The notes: generated from the sequence alone by a model not told the origin. Positions 40,618-49,051 are shown, counted from the first letter of the stretch. The stretch is DNA of 57,674 nt from Variovorax paradoxus (GCF_018614915.1 NZ_JAGGNU010000044.1:1-57674); one strand, 5' to 3'. Made by a program: numbers and translations.

Positions 40618-41262
40618 TTACCAGAGCGGTTTGCTCATCTGCTGCGTGAACGAAGAGAACATCACGTTGAAGCTGACGCTGATGCGTTCTTCCTCGCTCG
40701 GGTTGGCATCGACGGAGTGCTCCAGGAAGGAGGGAAACATCAGAAGCGCTCCGTCCCGTACCCTGACCACCACCTGGTCGGTGTTGTCCGCCGTCAGCTC
40801 CACGACCGGCGGCCTGATGACGGCGGTCTGACGCCTCGGGTCATGAAAGTTGATGGTGTCGGCGCCCGGTGGGGTGCGCACGTAGTAGACGCCGCTCAGG
40901 AAATTATTGGGGTGGCTATGAATCTTGTGCGCGGCGCTCCTGGCCAGAACGGTGGCCCAGCAGGCCGTGATCTCGAAGGCGGCATCGCCGATTCGCAGAA
41001 ATCGCAGGATGCTCGTGGCACCGCGACGGACACACGAAACCAAGTCGCGAAAGTCCTCGCGTTCATGCAGCGCCTGCCCCGACTGCCAGCCGCGGCCGGC
41101 TTCGAGCGGGGGCAGGTCGCGCCGCAGGTCCGCCAGCGCGGCGAAGATGCTTCGTGCCAGCGCATCGCGCAAGCGGGCCTCGATCTGGATGTTCCAGACC
41201 AGGCTAGGAAACATCGGAATAACATCCGAGGTTTCCATCCATCGGTTGCTTTCCTGGACCAT
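40618..41262 (-). CDS. TIGR02466-type 2OG-Fe(II) oxygenase-like protein
   Basis: 214 residues from the ATG at 41262. The double-stranded beta-helix core shows KIHSHPNNFLSGVYYVRTP, INFHDPRRQTAVIRPP, then GALLMFPSFLEHSVDANPSE and RISVSFNVMFS, i.e. the His/acid pair, distal His and an Arg for 2-oxoglutarate expected of the superfamily. The family is uncharacterised but catalytic residues look intact. It is the first gene of the cluster with DUF6494 and SagB, and divergent from the YyaL gene 77 bases away. A hydroxylation or desaturation partner for the SagB oxidoreductase is a reasonable hypothesis. Confidence 0.78.
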   Translation of the reverse strand: MVQESNRWMETSDVIPMFPSLVWNIQIEARLRDALARSIFAALADLRRDLPPLEAGRGWQSGQALHEREDFRDLVSCVRRGATSILRFLRIGDAAFEITACWATVLARSAAHKIHSHPNNFLSGVYYVRTPPGADTINFHDPRRQTAVIRPPVVELTADNTDQVVVRVRDGALLMFPSFLEHSVDANPSEEERISVSFNVMFSSFTQQMSKPLW

Positions 41263-41339
41263 GGCCGCACCTTCGATAAAGCATAGGCGAAAACGATGGT
41301 GAGCGTTCCCGGAAAAACTCCCACGCCGGACCGCTGTCC

Positions 41340-43412
41340 ATGACTTCTCGCACGCCACACCCCGCGGACGGCCCCGCCAACCGCCTGGCCCGCGAGACCA
41401 GTCCCTACCTGCTGCAGCACGCGCACAATCCGGTGGACTGGTACCCATGGGGCGAGGAGGCGTTCGCCAAGGCGCGCGCCGAGGACAAGCCGATCCTGCT
41501 GTCGGTGGGCTACGCCACCTGCCATTGGTGCCATGTGATGGAGCGCGAGAGCTTCGAGGACGTGGGGCTGGCGCGCCAATTGGCCGATGGCTTCGTCGCG
41601 ATCAAGGTCGACCGCGAGGAACTGCCCGATGTCGACCACGTCTACATGAGCGCGCTGCAGGCGCTCACCGGCCGCGGCGGCTGGCCGATGAACATGTTCC
41701 TCACGCCGCAGCTTCAAGCCTTCTTCGGCGGCACGTACTTTCCGCCGCGATCGCGCCAGGGCATCCCCAGCTTCTCCGAGGTGCTCGCCGCCGTGCGCGA
41801 GGCCTGGGCCCACCGGCGAGGTGACATCGAGCGGGAGGCCCAAAGGCTGCTCGATCTCGCGCGCCGCGGCACGACCCTCACGGCCCGTGCGTCGGCCGAT
41901 GACATGCACCGGCGAGCCGTGGCCCAGCTCGCCCTGCGCTTCGACGCAACACGCGGGGGCTTCGGCAGCGCACCCAAGTTTCCGCAGACTCCGCTGCTGC
42001 AATACCTGCTGACGCTGGCCGCCTGCGGCGACGGGAGCGCGCGCACGATGCTCGTTACGACGCTGCACCACATGGCAGCCGGCGGAATGTATGACCACGT
42101 CAGTGGTGGCTTCGCTCGCTACTCCACCGACGAGCGCTGGCATGTGCCGCACTTCGAAAAGATGCTGTACGACAACGCCCAGCTCGCGCGCGCGTACGCC
42201 GGCGCGTTTCGGCTGACCGGCGACTCGAGGCTGCGCCTTGTCGCCGAGGGCACATTGATGTATCTGCAGCGCGAGATGCACCCGGCGGCTGCGCCGGCGG
42301 CCTACGCTTGCGCGCAGGACGCCGATGCCGAGGGCGTCGAGGGCAAATTCCACGTCTGGACGCTGGCCGAGTTCCGCGCCGTGCTCGGCGCTGATGCAGA
42401 GGCCGCCGCGCGTCTGCATGGGGTCACGGTGCAGGGCAACTGGGAGCACGGCACGAACGTGCTCGAGCGCCGCGATCCGGAACGCGTGCGCGTCGAACTC
42501 GGCATGGAACCCGAGGCTTTCGTGACCTGGGAACGTTCGGTACGCGAGCGCCTCTACGCCGCGCGCGCCCGGCGCGCCGGGCCGATCACCGACGACAAGG
42601 TGCTGGCCGACTGGAACGGCATGGCGCTGCGCGCGTTCGCTGAAGCCGGGCGGCTGCTCGGGCGCGACGACCTCGTGCAGGCTGCGCGAACGCTCGCGCG
42701 CTTCCTGCTTGCCGCCATGGTCCGGGATGGGCGGGTCCACCACGCCTGGCGCGACGGCACGCTGCGCGACGAAGGGTATCTGGCCGACCATGCGCAGCTC
42801 GGGCTCGGCCTCGTGGAACTGCATGCAGCCACCGGCGAGCTGGAGTGGCTGGACGCTGCGCTCGACCTGTGCAGTGGCATGGTCGAGCGCTTCCATGACG
42901 CGGCCGAAGGTTTCTTCGACAGCGCGTCGATGCAACTGCCGATGCGGGCGCGGGACCTGTACGACGGCGCGGTGCCCTCGGGCACTGCGGCGGCGTGCGA
43001 GCTGTTGCTGCGACTGGCGGGCCCCTATGAACGCAGCGATTGGGCCGCCATCGCCCGCGCGACGCTCGAGGGCCACGGCGCACTGATGGAGGAAGCGCCG
43101 ATGGCCGCGCCGGCGCTGCTGCACGCACAGCTGCTGGCCGAGCACGGGGCTGATCTTGCGATCCCCGCGGGACCAGGCAGCGAACGCCTGTGGGCGACGG
43201 CGCAGTCGGCGTTCGCGCCACTGGTCACGATCTTGCGTGGCTTTCCAGGATCGCTGCCGCCGCTCGAAGGACGGGTCGCGGGCGCGGTCTACCTGTGCCG
43301 CGCCGGCAGCTGCGAGCTGCCGGCGCGATCGGTCGAGGCGCTGCGTGAGCAACTGGCAAAGGGGTTCTCTGGCCTGGCCGGCAAGTTCGCAGCATCGGAC
43401 GGCGTTGCTTGA
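41340..43412 (+). CDS. YyaL/DUF255 thioredoxin-domain protein (SPATA20-like)
   Basis: 690 residues. The N-terminal thioredoxin-like domain (about 12-175) carries TSPYLLQHAHNPVDWYPWG and the CxxC pair Cys61-Cys64 (YATCHWCHVMERESFED). The rest is an (alpha/alpha)6-like barrel (KFPQTPLLQYLLTLAACG, FARYSTDERWHVPHFEKMLY, DAEGVEGKFHVWTLAEF). This combination is conserved from bacteria to humans; the barrel resembles N-acylglucosamine epimerases, but no reaction is established. The gene is complete and faces the SagB cluster divergently. Cytosolic: no signal peptide. Confidence 0.9.
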   Translation: MTSRTPHPADGPANRLARETSPYLLQHAHNPVDWYPWGEEAFAKARAEDKPILLSVGYATCHWCHVMERESFEDVGLARQLADGFVAIKVDREELPDVDHVYMSALQALTGRGGWPMNMFLTPQLQAFFGGTYFPPRSRQGIPSFSEVLAAVREAWAHRRGDIEREAQRLLDLARRGTTLTARASADDMHRRAVAQLALRFDATRGGFGSAPKFPQTPLLQYLLTLAACGDGSARTMLVTTLHHMAAGGMYDHVSGGFARYSTDERWHVPHFEKMLYDNAQLARAYAGAFRLTGDSRLRLVAEGTLMYLQREMHPAAAPAAYACAQDADAEGVEGKFHVWTLAEFRAVLGADAEAAARLHGVTVQGNWEHGTNVLERRDPERVRVELGMEPEAFVTWERSVRERLYAARARRAGPITDDKVLADWNGMALRAFAEAGRLLGRDDLVQAARTLARFLLAAMVRDGRVHHAWRDGTLRDEGYLADHAQLGLGLVELHAATGELEWLDAALDLCSGMVERFHDAAEGFFDSASMQLPMRARDLYDGAVPSGTAAACELLLRLAGPYERSDWAAIARATLEGHGALMEEAPMAAPALLHAQLLAEHGADLAIPAGPGSERLWATAQSAFAPLVTILRGFPGSLPPLEGRVAGAVYLCRAGSCELPARSVEALREQLAKGFSGLAGKFAASDGVA

Positions 43413-43617
43413 GGGGTTGCAGCCGAGCCATCGGCGCAAGAGAGGGCCAGCGGTTCACGCCTGGCGCGCCGAGAAGCGCCGATGACCCGGTGCCGCAGAT
43501 GGGCAAGTCGAAACGATATCCCGACTTGTCGGCTGCTCGCACTGCAGCCGGGGACGACGAAGCCAGCATCGCAGCGCCGATGTACATTGGTCGCCCGATG
43601 CACAACTAACGGAACTC

Positions 43618-43845
43618 ATGGCACGACCGAACGAGTGGGTGAAAAAGGTCCTGGTGCTACTGCAGGCCGGCAACACCACGGCGGCGATTGCTCAAATCAA
43701 GGTGGCACCGAGCGCGAAGGACGTGCGCGCGCTGCAGTCCGCGCTGGAGGCCGGCAACCTGTCGGCGCGATGGCGCGACGTCAACGAGGCGATTCAGAAC
43801 AGTTTCGACGCGCTCTCCGCGCCACGCCTGCACCGATCGCCTTAG
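43618..43845 (+). CDS. Small conserved-looking hypothetical protein
   Basis: 75 residues starting MARPNEWVKKVLVLLQAGNT. It is amphipathic-helical (TAAIAQIKVAPSAKDVRALQ, SALEAGNLSARWRDVNEAIQ), with no Cys and no membrane segment. The composition and absence of stops make coding likely, but I recognise no family. It begins 205 bases after the YyaL stop. Helical small proteins of this kind may bind nucleic acid or protein. Confidence 0.5.
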   Translation: MARPNEWVKKVLVLLQAGNTTAAIAQIKVAPSAKDVRALQSALEAGNLSARWRDVNEAIQNSFDALSAPRLHRSP

Positions 43846-44304
43846 CGGCAGGCTGCGCTTCGCCAACTCGAGCGGTGCGAATGGCAACGAGCCCCACCAT
43901 TGAACCGAACGGTATCAAAGCATCAAAGCAGACTTGTGGGCGCGGACGCGTCATAGCCGGGCGAATCCATCCGAACACCCGGCCCCAAGCCATCCAACGG
44001 GGTAGCAACCAACCGCTGCGCGGATCAGGCGCAGCGTGGGATGCCCAGCGCCGCGGTCATTCGCTGAACCTGGCGGTTGCGCCTTTCGCGGATCACGATC
44101 TAGCTGGGGTCAGTTTGGCGGTTCGGCTCGGCCGTCCTGCAGGCCGCGAAACAGACGTTGACGCTCAGCCGGGGCCTGACAGCAACCGGGGGCCAAGCCA
44201 TGGGGGGCGGTCGCAAGGTTGCCGCGCAGAGCGCGCGAAACGCGACTTTAGGGTTCCTTTATACAGGGGCCGCGTGCAGCAAGCGGGGCGGGGGACAATG
44301 CACC
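43846..44304. other. Gap before the RIO kinase gene
   Basis: No supported gene on either strand. A sequence CCTTTATACAGG (44258-44269) with TTATAC could be the -10 region of the downstream leader/kinase transcript. The rest is without repeats or recognisable coding. Confidence 0.35.
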
Positions 44305-44421
44305 ATGAACTTCAAGAGGCCCCTGTTTAACGTGATCGAACGCGCCGACACCGCGCTGTGCGACGGTCGCCGTCACCTACGGCCCGATGCTGGGCCGGTG
44401 CGCTCGGGGGCCGGCCGGTGA
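44305..44421 (+). CDS. Possible leader peptide coupled to the RIO kinase
   Basis: A 38-codon frame (MNFKRPLFNVIERADTALCD at the start, ending RSGAGR) begins with ATG at 44305. Its TGA stop overlaps the GTG start of the kinase gene as GTGA (44418-44421). Such an overlap usually means translational coupling. No family is recognised. It may be a regulatory leader or simply the 5' end of a longer gene product lost by frame change. Confidence 0.4.
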   Translation: MNFKRPLFNVIERADTALCDGRRHLRPDAGPVRSGAGR

Positions 44422-45272
44422 GAACGCCGGCACGACTGCAGCCACTGGTTGACGAAGGCCTCGTCGACACCGTGGTGCGCCAGCTGATGAGCGGCAAGGA
44501 AGCCATGGTCTACGTGGTGCGCTGTGGCGACGAGACGCGCTGCGCGAAGATCTACAAGGAAGCCAGCAAGCGCAGCTTCCGTCAGGCGGTCGATTACACC
44601 GAGAACCGCCGGGTCCGGAACTCGCGCGAGACGCGAGCGATGGCGAAAGGCACCCGCTTCGGTCGCGAAGTGACCGAAGCGGCCTGGCAAAGTGCCGAGG
44701 TCGATGCACTCTATCGCCTTGCCGCCGCCGGCGTGCGCGTGCCGGTGCCCCACAAGTTCTGCGACGGCGTGTTGCTGATGGAACTGGTCACCGATGCCGA
44801 CGGCGATGCGGCGCCGCGGCTGAACGACGTCGCCTTCACACCCGAACAGGCGCGCCTCCATCACGCGACCCTCCTGAAGGAAGTGAACCGCATGCTTTGC
44901 GCCGGTATCGTGCACGGCGACCTTTCGGAATTTAATGTGCTGCTGGCGGCCGACGGCCCGGTGATCATCGACCTGCCGCAGGCGGTGGACGCCGCAGGAA
45001 ACAACCACGCCAAGCGCATGCTGCTGCGAGACGTGAACAACCTGCGCGGCTTCTTCGGGCAGTTCGCAACGGAACTGCTTGGCACGAACTACGGCGAAGA
45101 GATATGGGCGCTGTACGCAAGCGGTGGGCTGCGCCCCGAGTCGGTGTTGACCGGGGCCTACGTGCGTGCGAGCGGAGCCGTCGACCTGGGATATGTCATG
45201 CGCGAGATCGACGATGCTCGGGCGGAGGAGGCGGCGCGCCGGCTTCGACTCTCCTCGAGGCCCCGCGCCTAA
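44418..45272 (+). CDS. RIO1-family serine protein kinase
   Basis: 284 residues from a GTG at 44418. The RIO fold is recognised by MSGKEAMVYVVRCGDETRCA with the ATP-binding Lys44, YRLAAAGVRVPVPHKFCDGV, the catalytic HGDLSEFNVLL (Asp168, Asn173) and the metal site VIIDLPQAVD (Asp185). Bacterial RIO kinases lack the long eukaryotic tail; length here is normal. RIO kinases in archaea and eukaryotes assist small-ribosomal-subunit maturation; the bacterial role is unclear. Cytosolic. A small overlapping frame stands directly upstream and may couple its translation. Confidence 0.9.
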   Translation: MRTPARLQPLVDEGLVDTVVRQLMSGKEAMVYVVRCGDETRCAKIYKEASKRSFRQAVDYTENRRVRNSRETRAMAKGTRFGREVTEAAWQSAEVDALYRLAAAGVRVPVPHKFCDGVLLMELVTDADGDAAPRLNDVAFTPEQARLHHATLLKEVNRMLCAGIVHGDLSEFNVLLAADGPVIIDLPQAVDAAGNNHAKRMLLRDVNNLRGFFGQFATELLGTNYGEEIWALYASGGLRPESVLTGAYVRASGAVDLGYVMREIDDARAEEAARRLRLSSRPRA

Positions 45273-45498
45273 CAACCCTGCGGGCGGCGCGGCGACTCTG
45301 CCCTCGACCCGAAGCAGCCCTTCCTCGGCGCGGAGAAGTGGCTGTAGCCATCGCGGTATTTGAGGGTGCGGCAGTACATCGGGATTCGTGGAAGAGGCAA
45401 GCGCCAGTGCGTAACCGCAAGACCGCGAAAGTTCCCTTTGCCTCTTGGCTCGGCAGGCGCCTTCGAGGACGAGCCGCGAGCCACCCCACAGCGCCAAC

Positions 45499-45803
45499 CT
45501 ACAAACGCGTGTACTCCAGCGCCCAGAAGTACTGCCATTCCCGGTACTCGATAGCCGCTGCATGCGGAGCAACGACGTCCATCAACGCGTCCCGGTCGGG
45601 AAAATTCTTCAGTACGCGATGGGTCGAGCCATCGGCCAAGATCCGCACCTGGTAGGTGTTGCCTTCGGCATCGCTCTCCGAAATCGGCGTGCTGCTGCCG
45701 GGCACGAAGCGGTTGTCCAGAAAGACCACCTTCGCGCCCGGCTCGATCGCTGCGTCCGGTCGTATTCGCTTGCCCGGGCCGCGTAGTAGTCCTGCATGGT
45801 CAC
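45499..45803 (-). pseudogene. SAM methyltransferase with central deletion
   Basis: An N-terminal piece in one frame (MTMQDYYAARASEYDR, 45803 downward) is the typical start of small SAM methyltransferases. After about 17 codons the sequence jumps, in another frame, to the C-terminal part: GAKVVFLDNRFVPGSSTPIS, VRILADGSTHRVLKNFPDRD, REWQYFWALEYTRL (stop at 45499). The SAM-binding loop and central sheet, about 90 residues, are gone. Hence a pseudogene made by one deletion. Confidence 0.75.
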
Positions 45804-45815
45804 CCTCGAAGAAGT

Positions 45816-45955
45816 TCACGAAGCGTCAGTGCCTGCCGCCCTAACCGGGATATCGAAATGCAGCACGTCTTCGCGCACCCCGAGCTTCGAATACAACGCG
45901 ATCGCCGGCGCGTCAACCGGAGCCCAGCAACGCCATAGGGTTCGCATTCCGCCAT
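45816..45955 (-). pseudogene. GNAT acetyltransferase C-terminal fragment
   Basis: The minus strand reads APVDAPAIALYSKLGV and REDVLHFDIPV before a TGA at 45816-45818. This is the motif B / C-terminal strand region of GCN5-related acetyltransferases (N.PAIALYEKLGF). The acetyl-CoA-binding motif A and N-terminal half are missing. It directly follows the methyltransferase remnant and faces the AraC remnant. Confidence 0.65.
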
Positions 45956-46049
45956 TTGCAGGCACCCGGGCCGGCCGAGCAACGCAGTGCGCCCCAAAAT
46001 AGACGTCCGCGACGTAGGTCCGGTCTTGGCCCCAAGGGACTGCGCAGCG

Positions 46050-46240
46050 CGAACAAGAGCTTGTTCGCCATCGCCGACGAAGTCGGCTACGAGTCGGATG
46101 CGTTCAACCGCGCATTCAAGCGCCACTTCGGCTTGCCGCCTGCAGCATGGCGCAAGAAAGCAGCATCGCCGCCCATCGCTGCCGAGTCGCCGCGACCAAC
46201 TTTGCCTCTCATCGACGCCGACTCAGGACCTCAGGATTGA
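46050..46240 (+). pseudogene. AraC-family regulator C-terminal HTH remnant
   Basis: SLFAIADEVGYESDAFNRAF followed by KRHFGLPPAAWRKK is the second helix-turn-helix of AraC regulators, with one residue of the usual DAAFNRAF lost. Only about 60 codons are left; the cupin-like sensor and first HTH are absent. Its last codons overlap the end of the convergent hydroxyacid dehydrogenase gene. Confidence 0.75.
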
Positions 46241-47189
46241 CCACATTGATCGGATTGCCGGCAGCGTACGCAACGATCTGATCGAAGACGTCGGTGAACT
46301 GGACTTCGTACTCGTCGCGCGACACGTAGCCGATGTGAGGCGTGCAGATCACGTTGTCAAGCTCCAGTAGCGGATGGCGCGGATCCCGCACGGGCTCGTC
46401 TTCGTAGACGTCGACCGCAGCGCCGCCGGGGCGCCCGGCCTTCAAGGCGGCGACCAGCGCGCCCGGCGCGATCAGGGCGGCGCGGCTGGTGTTGACCAGC
46501 AGCGCCGAAGGCTTCATGCGCGCCAGGTCCTCGGCCCCGACGATGCCGCGTGTGCGGCTGACCAGGCGCAGATGCAGGCTCACTACGTCGCATTGGCTGA
46601 AGAAATCGGCCTGGCTCTCGGCAACGCGATGGCCGTCCGCGCGTGCGCGGGCGAGCGAGGCTTCGCTCGACCAGATCAGCACCTCCATGCCGAACGCCCT
46701 CGCGTAACCGGCAACCTCGCTGCCGATGCGGCCGTATCCGAAGACGCCCAGGGTCTTGCCTCGCAGCGTGGTGCCCACGCCGATCTGCCAGCGTCCGGCC
46801 TTCATCGCGGCCACCTGCTGGGGGATCTGGCGCACTGCTGCAAGCACGAGGGCCCAGGTCAGTTCCGCTGCGGCGTAGGAGGGGGTGCCGGGATGCTGGC
46901 TCGACGACACCACGATGCCCAGCCGGGTGCAGGCATCGACGTCGATATGGGGATACACGCTGCGCTGGCTGATCAGGCGCAGCTTCGACAAGCGCGCGAG
47001 CAGCGGTGCGCGGATCTGGGTGCGCTCGCGAATCAGCTCCAGCGCCTCGGTGTCGCGCAGGCGCTGCGAGAGCCCTTCGTCGTCCTGCAAATGGTCGTTC
47101 CAGACGGTGACCTGATGGCCCTCGAGCTTGCCGAAGCACTCCAGGGTGCGCAGCGTGTCGAAGTAGTCGTCGAGGATGGTGATTCGCAT
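46209..47189 (-). CDS. D-2-hydroxyacid dehydrogenase
   Basis: 326 residues from the ATG at 47189 (MRITILDDYFDTLRTL). NAD-binding loop GVFGYGRIGSEVAGYA, catalytic Arg in VNTSRAALIAPGALVAAL, Glu in AAVDVYEDEPVRDP and catalytic His in NVICTPHIGYVSRDEYE. This is the phosphoglycerate-dehydrogenase-like fold of about 320 residues acting on D-2-hydroxy acids. It is intact, but its downstream neighbour is a graveyard of remnants. The tandem GTATAGTC repeat about 100 bases upstream may be its operator. Confidence 0.9.
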   Translation of the reverse strand: MRITILDDYFDTLRTLECFGKLEGHQVTVWNDHLQDDEGLSQRLRDTEALELIRERTQIRAPLLARLSKLRLISQRSVYPHIDVDACTRLGIVVSSSQHPGTPSYAAAELTWALVLAAVRQIPQQVAAMKAGRWQIGVGTTLRGKTLGVFGYGRIGSEVAGYARAFGMEVLIWSSEASLARARADGHRVAESQADFFSQCDVVSLHLRLVSRTRGIVGAEDLARMKPSALLVNTSRAALIAPGALVAALKAGRPGGAAVDVYEDEPVRDPRHPLLELDNVICTPHIGYVSRDEYEVQFTDVFDQIVAYAAGNPINVVNPEVLSRRR

Positions 47190-47285
47190 GGCTGGGTTCC
47201 AATCGATAACTGACGGTTCGCCGGCGACGCGCGATACGTCCAGCCGTCCTTCCATCGCTCCCACATCGATGCTTTCCGGCCATCC

Positions 47286-47301
47286 GTATAGTCGTATAGT
47301 C
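47286..47301. promoter_or_regulatory. Tandem 8-bp repeat upstream of the hydroxyacid dehydrogenase gene
   Basis: GTATAGTC occurs twice in direct contact (47286-47293 and 47294-47301), about 97 bases before the minus-strand start at 47189. On the minus strand it reads GACTATAC twice, giving -10-like TATAC elements. The rest of the 47190-47514 gap holds only the terminator-like hairpin. Confidence 0.4.
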
Positions 47302-47330
47302 GGTGCGCGTCAGGTACTTCACCTCAAGAC

Positions 47331-47355
47331 AAACGGCGCCGATGAAGCGCCGTTT
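47331..47355. terminator. Perfect 9-bp hairpin, possibly terminator
   Basis: AAACGGCGC (47331-47339) pairs with GCGCCGTTT (47347-47355) over a 7-base loop. A- and T-ends in both directions make it a bidirectional terminator shape. It lies between the divergent dehydrogenase and macrodomain genes, so it may instead be an attenuator or a trace of a lost gene. Confidence 0.5.
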
Positions 47356-47514
47356 GAGTGCCTACAGACGCCTGCACGCCGGTACATGCCTCACGCCTGA
47401 TTGTTGGCTCACCCGCAGGTAGTGCAAACGCCCGATTGCGGCGGACGCGCTTGACCATCATAGTCCTCCAATGGCAGACAGAGCGCGCCAGGGAAAGGAC
47501 CGAGGAGCAGTGCA

Positions 47515-48018
47515 ATGGCCACAAAGCTGCGTGCGATCAAGGCGGACATCACGAAGTTGCAGGTTGACGTTATCGTCGACGCGGCGAACTCGAAACTGCT
47601 GGGCGGTGGCGGCGTCGACGGCGCCATTCACAGTGCTGCGGGTCCCGAGCTACTCGAGGCGTGTCGTGCGCTGGGAGGCTGCGCTGCCGGCAACGCGAAG
47701 CTGACGAAGGGGTTTCTGCTGCCGGCGAAGCATGTCGTGCACGCGGTAGGACCGGTGTGGCAAGGCGGCAAGCAGAATGAGCCCGAGCTGCTCGCCACGT
47801 GCTATCGCCGTGCGCTCGAGCTTGCGACGCTGGTCGACGCCAAGACCATTGCTTTTCCGTGCATCAGCACCGGTGTCTATGGCTATCCCGTCAACCAAGC
47901 GGCGCGCATTGCAGTCGCCCAGGTGCGGGCGTACGTCTCAGAAAACGGTGAGCTCGAGGAAGTAGTTTTCTGCTGCTTCTCGGACAAGGACCTCGCCGTG
48001 TACGAAGCGTTGTTGTAA
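47515..48018 (+). CDS. Macrodomain protein (O-acetyl-ADP-ribose deacetylase type)
   Basis: 167 residues, a single macrodomain. ADP-ribose-binding residues are visible in VDVIVDAANSKLLGGGGVDG (Asn25 and Asp35 of the MacroD-like catalytic pair), GFLLPAKHVVHAVGP and FPCISTGVYGYPV (phosphate loop). The family removes ADP-ribose from proteins or deacetylates O-acetyl-ADP-ribose. The usual NAAN is DAAN here, a conservative change. The gene is monocistronic and intact. Confidence 0.92.
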   Translation: MATKLRAIKADITKLQVDVIVDAANSKLLGGGGVDGAIHSAAGPELLEACRALGGCAAGNAKLTKGFLLPAKHVVHAVGPVWQGGKQNEPELLATCYRRALELATLVDAKTIAFPCISTGVYGYPVNQAARIAVAQVRAYVSENGELEEVVFCCFSDKDLAVYEALL

Positions 48019-48191
48019 TCGCCGGCACGGTCCTCGGCGGCGCTTCCTCCGAGGCGTTGTCATGATGGTTTGGCGTCCTTGCGGGAACCAGCCAGAGATG
48101 CTGTACCGGAGGCCTCAATCTAGCCGCCGCGCGTCTGCTTTGACGGATGCTCATACGCCATCAGCAGATCAGCTGACTCCTCAACAAAAGC

Positions 48192-48521
48192 TCAATTGAG
48201 GGGGAGGACCGCTTCAGCAGCGGCGACGCTTTGGAGGATTCTCAGCGAATGACCAACATGGCTATCACAGCCACGACGATCAGTAGGGTAACGAAGGACA
48301 GCTCGGATGCGAGATAGCACGGCGCTGGAACCTGTACGCGCTCGTCGGTGCCAGCGCAGCGCTGTCGAGCCCGCGTCCGCGGCGGCTTTGTAAGTTGGTA
48401 GTGGGCCGGGAGCGAAGTCGATGACGGACGGTGTGTGCCCCGCCGCCTCCCGCATCGAGATAACCCAATAGAAGTGGCCCTTTACCGCTTCATCAATCAC
48501 AAGTTCGTATTCGAGTTCCAC
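48192..48521 (-). CDS. Small hypothetical protein with GTG start
   Basis: 109 residues if started at the GTG at 48521, which has GAGAGG eight bases upstream; no ATG is near. The first half reads VELEYELVIDEAVKGHFYWV followed by SVIDFAPGPLPTYKAAADAG, a small beta-alpha pattern of a conserved betaproteobacterial protein of unknown role (DUF6566-like by memory). The second half becomes Arg-rich and may be past the true end after a frame change. No neighbour gives a function. Confidence 0.45.
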   Translation of the reverse strand: MELEYELVIDEAVKGHFYWVISMREAAGHTPSVIDFAPGPLPTYKAAADAGSTALRWHRRARTGSSAVLSRIRAVLRYPTDRRGCDSHVGHSLRILQSVAAAEAVLPLN

Positions 48522-48739
48522 GTCTGACCTCTCGGGAGTTGAGTGGTCGTATTGGACCTTCGAGATGCAAAGGAAGGAAGCAAGAAGTTCAGTGACGATC
48601 ATCGGTGCTCGGCTGCACTGATGCTGACGGGCGCTGCCGATCGCCACTGACCAAACCGGCTGCGCTGGGCCCTTCCAACCGTTATGCGCATCCGCTTGCG
48701 CCGGACTCCTGCTTCGCAGCCGCCACTGCAGAACCTGCG

Positions 48740-49051
48740 CTATTTCTTTGTCAGCAGCAGCTGTCCAACTTTCTGCAGCCTTTCCTTGAGGCCGCTGGCG
48801 ATCACGCGGAGGACACCGGGCAGCTCAATTTCCATCGTTACGGAGGCGTCGAGCACGTGAATGACACCGGAGACAGTCTGACCCATCGCTGCAACGCTGA
48901 AACTGAGCCGATCACCATCCCAGCACTCACTGCGGACTCCGCCGCTGCCGGGCAACAGGTTGATAATTTTCGCGAAGCCGGACTCGATGCGGCGGCGCGC
49001 CTCAGCGCGGCCGAGCTGATGTGGAACGCTGATGGTGATGGGCGTCGCCAT
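48740..49051 (-). CDS. Polyhydroxyalkanoic acid system family protein
   Basis: 103 residues: MATPITISVPHQLGRAEARR opens, then GFAKIINLLPG, GDRLSFSVAAMGQTVSGVIH, VTMEIELPGVLRVIASGLKE. This is the PHA_gran_rgn (TIGR02610) family, small proteins seen in PHA-storing proteobacteria; the molecular role is not established. It begins about 80 bases after the P450 stop on the same strand, so the two may be cotranscribed, but the P450 is not a known PHA gene. Confidence 0.85.
   Translation of the reverse strand: MATPITISVPHQLGRAEARRRIESGFAKIINLLPGSGGVRSECWDGDRLSFSVAAMGQTVSGVIHVLDASVTMEIELPGVLRVIASGLKERLQKVGQLLLTKK

Noticed and set aside
40896..43439. Long minus-strand frame (847 codons)
   Set aside because: Antisense to the YyaL gene, whose plus-strand motifs (CHWCH, barrel segments) are clear; the minus frame has no recognisable domain except where it crosses the oxygenase gene in another frame.
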